Shown here in pieces: positions 24,907 to 33,824 of a DNA stretch of 64,000 nucleotides. The notes beneath the pieces are model-generated. The model had not been told where the DNA came from. It ran no database searches and was given only the letters and a program-made list of their open reading frames with translations. Positions within the stretch are counted from its first letter, which is position 1, and each line of letters begins with the position of its first letter. The translations under genes and the position numbers were made by a program. Source of the stretch: Swaminathania salitolerans (lineage in GTDB: Bacteria; Pseudomonadota; Alphaproteobacteria; Acetobacterales; Acetobacteraceae); the NCBI RefSeq assembly GCF_007988945.1, contig NZ_BJVC01000004.1, positions 186,001 through 250,000 of the forward strand. Direction: 5' to 3'.

Positions 24907-27141
24907 ATGACGCAAGAGAGCTTAGAGAAGCGGCGAGAGAAAGGCGAGAGAGCCGAGAGGATCGCCGTGCTCCTTCCTCTGCCTTTTCCCACCGCCCTAG
25001 ACTATCTCGCGCCCGAAGGGGCCGTATCGCCCGGAGATCTCGTCCAGGTGCCGCTCGGCAAACGTCAGGAAACGGGCTGCGTCTGGGATCGCGAGAGCGA
25101 TGTTCCCGCCGATTTTGCGCCGGTTCCGGCACGGGAAGTGGCGCGCACGCGGCTCAAGCCCATATCGGGCAAACTCGACATGCCAGCGCTTCCAGGCGAT
25201 CTGCGTCGTTTCATCGCCTGGCTCGCGGCCTATACCCTGACACCGCCGGGGCTCGTCCTGGCGATGGCGATCCGCGCCCGACATACCAAACCCCCCCGTG
25301 TCGTGCATGGCTGGGTGCGCGGTACGGAAGCGACCGAAGGGCTGCGCATGACCGAAGCCCGTCAACGGGTGATGGCCGCACTCGGTCCGCATCCTGCAAC
25401 GACCGCGTCCCTGGCCGAACGGGCGGGTGTGTCGGACGCCGTGATCAGGGGACTGGCCGCAGCCGGTGCGCTGCGCGAAGAGGTCGTGACATGCGATCCC
25501 CTCTTCGGGACGCCCGATCCGGATTTCGACCGGCCGCGCCTGTCGCCGGAGCAGGGAGAGGCCGCGCATGAACTCTCCTCAGCGGTGCGGGAGGGCGGGT
25601 TTGCGACCATCCTGCTCGAGGGCGTGACGGGATCGGGCAAGACGGAGGTCTATTTCGAGGCAGTGGCCCAATGTCTGGCGCAGGGGCGGCAGTGCCTCGT
25701 CCTCCTCCCAGAGATCGCCCTCTCCACCCAGTGGACCGACCGGTTTGCGAGACGGTTCGGCGTGCAGCCGGCTCTCTGGCATTCGGAGCTGGGAGGCAGG
25801 AAGAAGCGCGAGACCTGGTATGCCATCGCTGCGGGGCGGGCCCAGGTCGTCGTGGGCGCGCGCTCGGCGCTCTTTCTTCCTTTTCCGGCGCTCGGCCTCG
25901 TCATTGTCGACGAGGAGCACGAAAGCGCGTTCAAACAGGAAGAGGGCGTCACCTATCACGGCCGGGACATGGCGATCGTCCGGGCGCGTCTTGCCGGGAT
26001 CCCCGTCATACTCGTTTCGGCGACACCCAGTCTGGAGACGCTCACCAATGTGGAGGCCGGGCGGTACCGGCACGTCGTCCTCCACGGTCGGCACGGGGCG
26101 GCGACCCTGCCGCGCGTCGCGCTGATCGACATGCGCAAGGCCCCGCCGGAACGCGGGCAGTTTCTCTCTCCCGCGCTGCTCGGGGCCATGCGCGAGACGC
26201 TCGCCCGTCAGGATCAGGCGATGCTGTTTCTCAACAGGCGGGGTTACGCCCCCCTGACCCTGTGCCGGAGCTGCGGGCATCGCATGGAATGTCCGAATTG
26301 CTCGGCCTGGCTCGTCGAGCATCGCGCAAGGCAGATCCTGACCTGTCATCATTGCGGGCATCACGAACCCCTCCCGCATAGCTGCCCGTCCTGCGCGGCG
26401 GAGGCCAGTCTCGTGCCCATCGGGCCCGGAATCGAGCGGGTTCACGAGGAGGTCAGGCATCATTTTCCCGAGGCGCGCATTCTCGTCATGGCCTCGGATA
26501 CGCTGGGTTCGCCCTCCGCTACGGCTGAGGCCGTCAGACAGATTGCGGCGCGCGAGGTCGATCTGATCGTCGGGACGCAGATCGTCGCCAAGGGCTGGCA
26601 TTTTCCCGATCTCACGCTTGTGGGCGTCGTCGATGCCGATCTCGGTCTGGGAGGAGGCGATCTGCGCGCGGCCGAGCGCACGGTGCAGCTTCTGCATCAG
26701 GTAGGAGGGCGTGCGGGGCGTGCCGAGAAACCGGGGCAGGTCCTGCTTCAGAGCTATCTCGGCGATCATCCCGTCATGCAGGCGCTCGTCTCGAACGATT
26801 ACCAGGCTTTCATGGCGCAGGAGGCGGCCCAGCGGAAACCGGGCTTCTGGCCGCCCTATGGGAGACTGGCCGCCCTGATCGTCAGTGCGGATACGGCTGA
26901 GGCCGCCGACGGGCTTGCCGGTCGCATCGGGGCGAGGGCGCCCGATCTGCCCGGCATACAGGTGCTCGGCCCCGCACCGGCCCCGCTCGCGATTCTGCGC
27001 GGGAGACATCGCAGGCGCCTGCTGTTGCGCACGAGGCGAAACGTCGCGGTGCAGCCCATCCTGCGAAACTGGCTCGAGGGGCTGAAACTCACCACCCATG
27101 AACGGGTGGATATCGATATCGATCCCATCTCGTTCCTCTGA
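24907..27141 (+). CDS. priA: Primosomal protein N' (PriA helicase)
   Basis: PriA is the 3'-5' helicase that recognises stalled or repaired forks and reloads the replisome. The 744-residue protein has the N-terminal 3'BD (L-P-F-P-T-A-L-D-Y-L-A-P), Walker A G-V-T-G-S-G-K-T-E at about residue 239, and the DEEH box D335-E-E-H338. The zinc-binding cysteines lie in C-R-S-C-G, C-P-N-C, C-H-H-C-G and C-P-S-C (about residues 452-497). Helicase motifs V and VI (G-T-Q-I-V-A-K-G-W-H-F-P and Q-V-G-G-R-A-G-R) are intact. Length is typical. It has a short divergent promoter region shared with xerC. Confidence 0.97.
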   Translation: MTQESLEKRREKGERAERIAVLLPLPFPTALDYLAPEGAVSPGDLVQVPLGKRQETGCVWDRESDVPADFAPVPAREVARTRLKPISGKLDMPALPGDLRRFIAWLAAYTLTPPGLVLAMAIRARHTKPPRVVHGWVRGTEATEGLRMTEARQRVMAALGPHPATTASLAERAGVSDAVIRGLAAAGALREEVVTCDPLFGTPDPDFDRPRLSPEQGEAAHELSSAVREGGFATILLEGVTGSGKTEVYFEAVAQCLAQGRQCLVLLPEIALSTQWTDRFARRFGVQPALWHSELGGRKKRETWYAIAAGRAQVVVGARSALFLPFPALGLVIVDEEHESAFKQEEGVTYHGRDMAIVRARLAGIPVILVSATPSLETLTNVEAGRYRHVVLHGRHGAATLPRVALIDMRKAPPERGQFLSPALLGAMRETLARQDQAMLFLNRRGYAPLTLCRSCGHRMECPNCSAWLVEHRARQILTCHHCGHHEPLPHSCPSCAAEASLVPIGPGIERVHEEVRHHFPEARILVMASDTLGSPSATAEAVRQIAAREVDLIVGTQIVAKGWHFPDLTLVGVVDADLGLGGGDLRAAERTVQLLHQVGGRAGRAEKPGQVLLQSYLGDHPVMQALVSNDYQAFMAQEAAQRKPGFWPPYGRLAALIVSADTAEAADGLAGRIGARAPDLPGIQVLGPAPAPLAILRGRHRRRLLLRTRRNVAVQPILRNWLEGLKLTTHERVDIDIDPISFL

Positions 27142-27196
27142 ACGTCTCCCTTGAACGTCTTCCTGCGCGCTCATGCGCATCATGGCCCGTTCCGGA

Positions 27197-27226
27197 AAAG
27201 AAAAAGGCGCCCGGGAGGGCGCCTTT
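27197..27226 (-). terminator. Terminator between priA and a small minus-strand gene
   Basis: GGCGCC and GGCGCC arms around cgggagg are flanked by aaaagaaaaa on one side. Read on the minus strand the hairpin is followed by TTTTTCTTTT, a good terminator for the 27262-27516 gene. On the plus strand it is followed only by TTT, so it may weakly serve priA too. Confidence 0.8.
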
Positions 27227-27261
27227 CCGTCGGCCGGTCAGGCCGCTTCAGGGGCCTTTTT

Positions 27262-27516
27262 TCAGGCCGTCTCGTCCTTGCGCCCGGGGCGGATGGCCTT
27301 GATGACGAAGGTCGCGATGGCGATCACGGCCAGAAGGTGCTGGATATGGGGGCGGATCTTCTTCGGGCCGAACATGCCGAGAAAGGTCAGGCCGCCCATG
27401 ATGGCTTCTTTGGTCTGCGGCCTGGCCGTACAGCACATCTTGCTGATGCAACAGCCCTTTTTCTCCTGACCGGGTGCGGTCAACTCGGTCACCTTGGCCT
27501 TTTTCTTGCTGAACAT
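27262..27516 (-). CDS. Small cysteine-containing membrane-associated hypothetical protein
   Basis: The chosen start (ATG 27516, GGAG seven bases upstream) gives 84 residues: M-F-S-K-K-K-A-K-V-T-E-L, then G-C-C-I-S-K-M-C-C with four cysteines in two pairs. A hydrophobic stretch (H-L-L-A-V-I-A-I-A-T-F-V-I-K-A-I) near the C-terminus is probably a membrane helix. The ends are basic. I do not recognise a family. The CC...CC pattern could bind a metal or be lipidated, but there is no lipobox. It is monocistronic with a clear terminator. Confidence 0.7.
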   Translation of the reverse strand: MFSKKKAKVTELTAPGQEKKGCCISKMCCTARPQTKEAIMGGLTFLGMFGPKKIRPHIQHLLAVIAIATFVIKAIRPGRKDETA

Positions 27517-27585
27517 GAGGGTCTCCTGTTTCTTCACACTCTATCAAACAATGGAATCGCGGCAGAGTTGAGACGATTACGCGCT

Positions 27586-28311
27586 TTATATGGGACGTCC
27601 ATCCAGGGTCGCCTGCAGGGTCGTGATCCGCTTCCGGATGTCATGAGCCTGCGGATCCACGACGAGCACCTGTCGCGCCGCCGATAACGCTGCCCCGATA
27701 TCGTGGCGTTCTTCCTCCACCTGGGAAAGCAGCCGCCACGAGAGGGGGTCGTCCGCATCCATCTGCAGGGCGACGCCAAGATCGCTGATCGCGCCCTCGA
27801 AATCGCCGGCAGCATAGCGGATCCGTGCGCGGGCGCGCCGGATGAACGCCCTGTCGGGCTGGAGAACGACAGCACTCGCAAGCGCAGCCTCGGCCTTGCG
27901 ATAGTCATGCGTCTTGAGGAAGGCGTCGGCCTTCTCGAGCAGGAGCCGCGTGGCGGGTGTGAGGTGTCTCTGACGCAGTGTCTCTGCCCGTCGTTCGAGG
28001 GCACGGGCTTCCGAAGGCGTTTTCGCCTCGCGCAATGCCTTGCTGACCTGCTGGAGGGTCTTGAGGCTTCTGGAGGGTGTGGCAGAGGATGTGCCGGAGG
28101 ATGCATCCGGGGACGCGTCCGGAGACGTACCGCGGGATGGGTGCGCAGCGCCGGGACGATCGCTCCCGGGCAGGCCGGATCGGGTCGATGGCGCAGCATT
28201 CGCGGTCGAAACGACAAAAGCCGCGCTGCCAAGAAGCAGACACGGCTTTGTGACGGCCCGGATCCGGGCCGCGACCTGCGTCAAAACGGGGGGTACCCTC
28301 CGTTCCGGCAT
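27586..28311 (-). CDS. Secreted TPR-repeat protein
   Basis: The 241-residue protein has a probable signal peptide (about residues 20-40, C-L-L-L-G-S-A-A-F-V-V-S-T-A-N-A-A), then a Ser/Pro/Asp-rich linker with short repeats (D-A-S-P-D-A-S-S-G). The C-terminal part carries tetratricopeptide-like repeats: A-F-L-K-T-H-D-Y-R-K-A-E-A-A-L-A-S-A-V, A-A-G-D-F-E-G-A-I-S-D-L-G-V-A-L, and D-I-G-A-A-L-S-A-A-R-Q-V-L. Such proteins are scaffolds for periplasmic assemblies. No catalytic domain is present. It ends before the small cysteine-containing gene and follows rpmJ on the same strand, ten bases downstream of it. Confidence 0.75.
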   Translation of the reverse strand: MPERRVPPVLTQVAARIRAVTKPCLLLGSAAFVVSTANAAPSTRSGLPGSDRPGAAHPSRGTSPDASPDASSGTSSATPSRSLKTLQQVSKALREAKTPSEARALERRAETLRQRHLTPATRLLLEKADAFLKTHDYRKAEAALASAVVLQPDRAFIRRARARIRYAAGDFEGAISDLGVALQMDADDPLSWRLLSQVEEERHDIGAALSAARQVLVVDPQAHDIRKRITTLQATLDGRPI

Positions 28312-28321
28312 CGGGCAGAAA

Positions 28322-28447
28322 TCAGCCCTGACGTGCCTTCATGCGCGGGTTCTTCTTGTTGATGACATAGACGCGCCCGCGGCGACGGACGACGCGGCAA
28401 TCCTTGTCGCGGATCTTGGCGGATTTGAGGCTATTGCGAATCTTCAT
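28322..28447 (-). CDS. rpmJ: 50S ribosomal protein bL36, zinc-free form
   Basis: This 41-residue basic protein is ribosomal protein L36 ([11 protein letters not shown] ... [12 protein letters not shown]). The zinc ribbon cysteines and histidine of the ancestral C+ form are missing; only one cysteine remains (D-K-D-C-R-V-V). This C- form is normal in alphaproteobacteria. The start ATG 28447 has GGAAG upstream; a longer frame reaching 28534 is not needed. It stands apart from other ribosomal genes. Confidence 0.95.
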   Translation of the reverse strand: MKIRNSLKSAKIRDKDCRVVRRRGRVYVINKKNPRMKARQG

Positions 28448-28625
28448 GATATCTGCTTCCCGGGCCATGCATGACGAACGGGCGTCGCGCCCGCGAGAGG
28501 TGGTCGGAATACTCATCGTCCTCGTCAGAGTCAACTCCTACAGTCAGCGCCTCGCATGAAGAATGCCCGTGGGACGCGGTTTTTCGATCATGGTCAAATC
28601 CGTCGATCCCCCTTATCTTCCCGAT

Positions 28626-29018
28626 ATGAAGACAATCCTGCCCGCGCTTTTCGGTCTGGCGATCCTTGTGCCGCTCTCCGCACAGGCAGCCTCGCATCCC
28701 AGGAACGATCCGGCTTCCGTGCTCAACCGGATTCTCGCCGTGCTCCAGGCCGATCCGGATTCGGCCAGCGATTCCTGCGTCGAGGCGCTCAAGGAACTGC
28801 ACAAGACCCAGAAGATCGTGGCCGATATGGACACGGACAACGCGAACCAGAATGCCGCGGTCGCCCGCGACGTGCTCGAATCCGATTTCGACGAGACGAT
28901 CGAGGTTTGCGGAACGGATGCGAGAACCCTGTGTCGCACCAAGGCGGAGACCCTGCCGAAGCTTCCCGCTCTGTGTCTGGCCATCCGTCATCGCCCCGTT
29001 GCGGACGATGCGGACTGA
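28626..29018 (+). CDS. Secreted hypothetical protein with four cysteines
   Basis: From ATG 28626 the product has 130 residues with a signal peptide (M-K-T-I-L-P-A-L-F-G-L-A-I-L-V-P-L-S-A-Q-A, cleaved after A-Q-A). The mature part is helical and acidic and contains four cysteines (S-D-S-C-V-E-A-L, I-E-V-C-G-T-D, R-T-L-C-R-T-K and P-A-L-C-L-A-I), which could form two disulphides in the periplasm. I do not recognise a family. It diverges from rpmJ and is convergent with the oligopeptidase B homologue. Confidence 0.75.
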   Translation: MKTILPALFGLAILVPLSAQAASHPRNDPASVLNRILAVLQADPDSASDSCVEALKELHKTQKIVADMDTDNANQNAAVARDVLESDFDETIEVCGTDARTLCRTKAETLPKLPALCLAIRHRPVADDAD

Positions 29019-29072
29019 CCTCCCGGCTCCGCCGAGCCTCTGTACCAGGCCCCGGCCCGGAATTCCTCCCGC

Positions 29073-30779
29073 TCAGGAGTCGCTGCGGGAGTCCTCGTTC
29101 TGGCTCCTCTCTGCCAAGTTCCTTTCTGCCGGGCTGTTCTCTTCTCCGCCATCTGCGAGGGGGCGGCGGTTCATGGCCCAGATCGCGAAAGCCTGAACAT
29201 AGGCGACTTCTTCCAGACGTTTGAAGCGCCCCGACGATCCGCCATGCCCGGCATCCATGTTGATCCGGCACAGAAAGGGACCGCCTGTCGCGATCTCGCG
29301 GAGTCTGGCGATCCATTTCGCAGGCTCCCAGTATGTCACGCGCGGATCGGACAATCCGCCCATGGCCAGTACGGGCGGGTATGAGACCGGACGGATGCCG
29401 TCATAAGGGGAGTATCCCGCGATCAGATCGTAGGCTGCGGGATCCTCGAGCGGATTGCCCCATTCGGGCCATTCCGGGGGTGTCAGCGGGAGCGTGTCGT
29501 CCGACATGGTGTTCAGCACGTCGACGAACGGGACCTGAGCGGCGATCCCGGCAAAAAGCCCGGGCTCCATATTGGCGACGGCACCCATGAGAAGCCCGCC
29601 GGCAGAGCCGCCATGGGCGACGATACGCCCCTCTCGGCCATAACCTGCCTCGGCCAGACGATGGCCGCACCGGATGAAATCCGTAAAGCTGTTCGGCTTC
29701 TGCGTGCCGCGACCCTGCAGGAACCAGTTCCAGCCCTTTTCGGATCCGCCGCGGATATGGGCGACGGCATGGATCCAGCCCCGATCGACAAGGCTCAGTA
29801 TGGCGGTGCTGAACCCCGCATCCATCGAGATGCCGTAGGAGCCATAGCCATAGAGAAGAAGAGGCGCCGTGCCATCGCAGGGCGTCTCGCGCCGTTTCAG
29901 CACGGTGATGGGAATTTCGGCCCCGTCATCGGCGATGGCGAACAGGCGTCGCGTTTCATAGAGCGCCGGGTCGTGACCTGACGGGACGTCCCGGATCTTG
30001 CGCAGGCTCTGCTCGCCCGTGGAGGTGTCGACATCGTACCAGTGCGCCGGAGTGGTCGGCGATTCGTAGATATAGCGCAGGATCGGCGCATCATATTCCA
30101 GAAAACCGAGAAGAGAGAGATCGAAGGCCTCTTCCTTCATGCCTATGGTCCGGGCGACGGCCCTGAGGTCGCCTTCGGCGTCCGAAGCGACACTGTGGAT
30201 CTCGATATTGCCGTCCGTTCTCTCGGCCCAGGCAAGCTGCGTCCGGCTGGTCGAGACGCCCAGAAGGAAGCGACCCGGAACATGCGGCAGGAAGGGTTGC
30301 CAGTTCTCGCGCGCGGTCCTGTTCTCAGGCGTCTGCATGAGCTTGAAATCGACGGCCCCCTCGCTGTTGGTCTGGATGATGAACCGGTCGTTCCAGTGGG
30401 TCAGGGAATAGCGCTCGCCGCGTCTGAGGGGGGAGGCGCTGACCGGGTTGCGCGTGGGATCCTCTGCCGGGATCAGCAGGGTCTCGTTCGTATCGTGGTC
30501 GCCCCGCTCGATAAGGATCCAGCGCCGCGACGCCGAGACCGAGATCGACAGGAAGAAACCGGGATCCGCCTCGTCATGGACGAGCGTGTCTTCGCCCCCG
30601 GTCAGGGCACGGCGATAGATGCGCGATGGCCGCCCGTTGTCATCCCGGTAGATCCAGAAGATCCAGCGCGAGTCCGGAGAGAGGGCGAAGCTCCCTGCGG
30701 TGCTTTCGATCGGCGGGGCGCAGAGGGCACCGGTCGAGAGATCGATCGTATGGATCCTGTAGACCTCCGATCCCTGCAC
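29073..30779 (-). CDS. N-terminally truncated oligopeptidase B (S9A prolyl oligopeptidase family)
   Basis: Oligopeptidase B is a cytosolic serine peptidase that cuts peptides after basic residues; intact proteins have about 680-700 residues. Here the similarity starts inside the beta-propeller (G-S-E-V-Y-R-I-H-T-I-D-L) and the frame gives only 568 residues from GTG 30779. The in-frame coding signal reaches back to a TAA at 30825-30827, and the remaining 100 bases before the next gene have no matching N-terminus. The catalytic triad is intact: Ser in G-G-S-A-G-G-L-L, Asp in G-L-S-D-P-R-V-T-Y-W-E-P-A-K-W, His in D-A-G-H-G-G-S-S-G-R-F. It is either a decaying pseudogene or a shortened enzyme with an open propeller. 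No good Shine-Dalgarno precedes the GTG. Confidence 0.75.
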   Translation of the reverse strand: MQGSEVYRIHTIDLSTGALCAPPIESTAGSFALSPDSRWIFWIYRDDNGRPSRIYRRALTGGEDTLVHDEADPGFFLSISVSASRRWILIERGDHDTNETLLIPAEDPTRNPVSASPLRRGERYSLTHWNDRFIIQTNSEGAVDFKLMQTPENRTARENWQPFLPHVPGRFLLGVSTSRTQLAWAERTDGNIEIHSVASDAEGDLRAVARTIGMKEEAFDLSLLGFLEYDAPILRYIYESPTTPAHWYDVDTSTGEQSLRKIRDVPSGHDPALYETRRLFAIADDGAEIPITVLKRRETPCDGTAPLLLYGYGSYGISMDAGFSTAILSLVDRGWIHAVAHIRGGSEKGWNWFLQGRGTQKPNSFTDFIRCGHRLAEAGYGREGRIVAHGGSAGGLLMGAVANMEPGLFAGIAAQVPFVDVLNTMSDDTLPLTPPEWPEWGNPLEDPAAYDLIAGYSPYDGIRPVSYPPVLAMGGLSDPRVTYWEPAKWIARLREIATGGPFLCRINMDAGHGGSSGRFKRLEEVAYVQAFAIWAMNRRPLADGGEENSPAERNLAERSQNEDSRSDS

Positions 30780-30935
30780 GTCCTCTGTTTCGCCAGTAGA
30801 ATAAACCCGATCTCCCTCCGGAAGTTACAGACATACATGGTCTTGCTCCGGTCGAAAGACCGCAGGCGAACCGATGTCCCTTCATGCCGTGCCTCTCGGG
30901 GGCGCGCGTTTTCTTCAGGTTGAGGATTGTTCGAA

Positions 30936-31469
30936 ATGCAGTCTCGTATTCTCCGGGGCATGACCGCCCTGTGCGGCCTCGCTCTCGTCACCGGTGTCGC
31001 CCATGCGCAGCAGGCGCCCACTCCGGCGGTCCCCCCCGGCACGCAGTCCACGGCAATGCCTGCCGGTTCCGTGCCTGTGCATCGCGAGGGGGCTCCGCAT
31101 GCCGCGACCGACATGATGCAGGCCGTCGGCGGCAGTGCTGTCAGCAATACGGTCTCGACCGCAGCGACCCCGGGCGTGCTGGATCATTACGGTCTGCCGT
31201 CGCTCGATGCTGCCAGGGCAGGCAATCTGGCCGGTCTGGCCAGCTACTGCGTGCGCAATCATCTCGTGCACGGCACGACCCTGCGTGTTGTGGGGCGCAA
31301 GCTCGCCATGCGTCCGGATGTGAAGAACGACCAGTATTACTCGCTTGGTGGCAAGGGACTTCTCCAGACCAGCTCCAACGTCCCCTTCGACGTCTCGAGC
31401 CTCGATCTGAGCCATCGGACGCAGCTTTGCGCCCAGGTCGGTCAGGTCGGCCAGAAGTTCATCAAGTAA
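30936..31469 (+). CDS. DUF2501-family secreted protein
   Basis: DUF2501 (YjjA-like) proteins are small periplasmic proteins of unknown function. From ATG 30936 (GAGG ten bases upstream) the precursor has 177 residues: a signal peptide ending V-A-H-A, a proline/threonine-rich linker, and the conserved C-terminal part L-D-H-Y-G-L-P-S-L, G-N-L-A-G-L-A-S-Y-C-V-R-N-H-L, K-N-D-Q-Y-Y-S-L-G-G-K-G-L-L-Q-T and L-C-A-Q-V-G-Q. Two cysteines probably form a disulphide. A strong terminator follows about 100 bases downstream. Confidence 0.85.
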   Translation: MQSRILRGMTALCGLALVTGVAHAQQAPTPAVPPGTQSTAMPAGSVPVHREGAPHAATDMMQAVGGSAVSNTVSTAATPGVLDHYGLPSLDAARAGNLAGLASYCVRNHLVHGTTLRVVGRKLAMRPDVKNDQYYSLGGKGLLQTSSNVPFDVSSLDLSHRTQLCAQVGQVGQKFIK

Positions 31470-31567
31470 GCCACGAGCGCGCAAGCCCGACGGATACGGG
31501 GCGGCTTCGTCCGGATGCGGGCGAAGCGGGTCACAGCGTTTCGTGTCAGGCAGTGCTGCAACGCAAG

Positions 31568-31596
31568 AAGGCCAGCCCCCGGGGGCTGGCCTTTTT
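31568..31596. terminator. Strong bidirectional terminator
   Basis: A perfect palindrome AAGGCCAGCC-CCC/GGG-GGCTGGCCTT is followed on the plus strand by TTT. It ends the DUF2501 gene and, on the other strand, may help end the mdoH transcript. Confidence 0.9.
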
Positions 31597-31667
31597 CGTC
31601 GCTCTGGCTGCAAACGGATCGCGCGCGGCCTCTGGCCAGAGACGGGACCGGACGGCGGGACGCCGCT

Positions 31668-33824
31668 CTAGCCGGGCAGGGCGAGGATCAGGTCGACACC
31701 CTCTTTGGTGCAGAGAACAGCCGCCTTTTCCTGCCGGGTGAGAACGGCGAGCGCGTCCGGAACGGAAGGGGCCTCGCGCAGTTTGAGAAGGCCGACGAGA
31801 AGATTGGGGTCGATGGCCGATCCGGGTTTGCGCGGTGCAGGCAGGGTGCGGCAGTGTTCCGCCAGAAGAAGCGGACTTGCGCGCAAAGCGGCAAAGGCCT
31901 CTCCGGGGGCGTCATCGGGCATGGCCTCCTTTTCGGCGCGGCGCAGATCGTTTTCGGTCGCGAGCCGGAGGATGGGAGGCAGGGCCGTTTCTTCCGGGAT
32001 CAGGAGGAGGTTCCAGCTCTTGAGCCAGAGGCCCACCTCCCGGCTGGCCGTCAGGGCCGCCAGGGGAATGGCCAGAGCCAGGCCGACGAGGACCGGTGTC
32101 ATCCACAAAAAGAGCGAGAAGGAGACCGACCACGCCGCAGCCGCCATCACCGTGCCGAATGCGGTATAGATCCAGTATCCGTGGGCGATCTCGCGCAGCG
32201 ACACGCGCCCGTCATCGCGATTCTGGGCGTTCCATCCCGAATCCCGGCCGCGCAGGATGGAGAGCACGCCCGAACTGTGGATCAGCATGGCGATCGGCGC
32301 GATAAGCCCGCCGATCAGGGTTTCGAGCAGGATCGACATCGCAAGGCGGAAGGCACCGCCACAGCCGCGTAGCGTGACGCGGTCGAAAAGGGCGGCGATG
32401 AAGGCCAGCGCCTTGGGCGCCAGGAGAATCGCCATGGTGCCGATGAACACGTATTTCGCCTGAACCGGGTCGACCTGCGGCCAGTGCGGATAGAGCGTCT
32501 TGGTCTCGCCGAAATATTCCGGCCTGTCGAAATGCGATTGCAGCGAGATCAGGATGCCGAACATCAGGAACAGCAGCCAGAGCGGCGAGGTGATATAGGC
32601 GCCGATGCCCACCATCATGTGCATGCGGCTGACCCAGTGCAGACCGCGCGAGAGGACGATCTTGCCGTGCTGCAGATTGCCCTGGCACCAGCGTCGATCC
32701 CGTATGGCCACATCCGTCAGCGATGGCGGGCTCTCCTCATAGGACCCGAACAGGCCGGGCACCATGTGAATGGCCCATCCGCCCCGTCTCATCAGGGCTG
32801 CCTCGACGAAATCGTGACTCATGATCCCGCCACCGAAGGGTTTGCGCCCGGGAAGATGAGGCAGCCCCGCCTGTTCGGCAAAGGCGCGTGTCCGGATGAC
32901 GGCGTTGTGACCCCAGTAATTGCCTTCCGAACCGTGCCACCAGGCGATGCCGTGAGCGATGAGCGGGCCATAGACACGCCCGGCGAATTGCTGCATGCGC
33001 GCGAAAAGGGTCTTCCCGCCGATGATCACGGGAAGGGTCTGGATGAGCGCGACCTTCTCGTGACGCTCCATGGCCGAAACGATCCGGACGATCAGCCCCC
33101 CATCCATGACGGAATCGGCATCGAGGGTGAGCATCTGCTGATAGGCGCCGCCGAAACGTTTGACCCATTCCTCGAGATTCCCCGATTTGCGGTCGATATT
33201 CTTCTGCCTGCGCCGGTAGAAGATCCGCCCCTGGCCGTGCACTACCTCGACGAAATCGAGATAGGCGCGCTCCTCGCGGATCCAGACATCGGGGTCTGTA
33301 GTGTCGGAAAGCAGGAAGATATCGAATGCATCGATCCGGCCCGTACGGACCAGGGAATCGTGAATGGCGCGCAACCCGACGAGGACCCGGTCGGGGTCCT
33401 CGTTATAGGTGGGCATGAGAATGGCCGTGCGTGTCGCCAGATCGGGCAGCGGCCCCTCCCGCGCGATACCGAGGCCGAGTCCGCCCTGGCGCAAGACCGA
33501 GACGAAGCCTGCGAGAGACGAGGTGAAGGAGAGGGAGATCCACGCGCCGAGAATGACGAACAGCGCGAGCACGATCAGCCCGAGCGTGGAGACGCCCATG
33601 CTGTTGAGCACCCGGTTCATCTCGAATGCGCCCCAGGCCGTCAGCACGACGGCGCCGCCGATCACGGCGAGACGACGCAGCCATAGCAGAGGGGGCGTGG
33701 TCGGAGGATGACGGTCGCGACCGAAGGTCTCAGGCCGCTGACGCAGATTTTGCGTCGGCATGGCCAGAGGGGCGTCGGCGGGCAGGAAATCGAAAGGGGC
33801 GACCTTTGCGGAAAGCGTGCTCAC
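31668..33824 (-). CDS. mdoH: Glucans biosynthesis glucosyltransferase H
   Basis: MdoH (OpgH) is the inner-membrane GT2 enzyme that polymerises UDP-glucose into the backbone of osmoregulated periplasmic glucans. A GTG at 33824 overlaps the mdoG stop by four bases and gives 718 residues; ATG 33845 is an alternative. Membrane helices at L-A-V-I-G-G-A-V-V-L and L-G-L-I-V-L-A-L-F-V-I-L-G lie before the catalytic loop (A-I-L-M-P-T-Y-N-E-D-P). The loop contains L-T-L-D-A-D-S-V-M-D-G and the R-R-W-C-Q-G-N motif. Several further helices follow. It is shorter at the N-terminus than the E. coli protein (about 847 residues), as usual in alphaproteobacteria. Confidence 0.96.
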   Translation of the reverse strand: MSTLSAKVAPFDFLPADAPLAMPTQNLRQRPETFGRDRHPPTTPPLLWLRRLAVIGGAVVLTAWGAFEMNRVLNSMGVSTLGLIVLALFVILGAWISLSFTSSLAGFVSVLRQGGLGLGIAREGPLPDLATRTAILMPTYNEDPDRVLVGLRAIHDSLVRTGRIDAFDIFLLSDTTDPDVWIREERAYLDFVEVVHGQGRIFYRRRQKNIDRKSGNLEEWVKRFGGAYQQMLTLDADSVMDGGLIVRIVSAMERHEKVALIQTLPVIIGGKTLFARMQQFAGRVYGPLIAHGIAWWHGSEGNYWGHNAVIRTRAFAEQAGLPHLPGRKPFGGGIMSHDFVEAALMRRGGWAIHMVPGLFGSYEESPPSLTDVAIRDRRWCQGNLQHGKIVLSRGLHWVSRMHMMVGIGAYITSPLWLLFLMFGILISLQSHFDRPEYFGETKTLYPHWPQVDPVQAKYVFIGTMAILLAPKALAFIAALFDRVTLRGCGGAFRLAMSILLETLIGGLIAPIAMLIHSSGVLSILRGRDSGWNAQNRDDGRVSLREIAHGYWIYTAFGTVMAAAAWSVSFSLFLWMTPVLVGLALAIPLAALTASREVGLWLKSWNLLLIPEETALPPILRLATENDLRRAEKEAMPDDAPGEAFAALRASPLLLAEHCRTLPAPRKPGSAIDPNLLVGLLKLREAPSVPDALAVLTRQEKAAVLCTKEGVDLILALPG

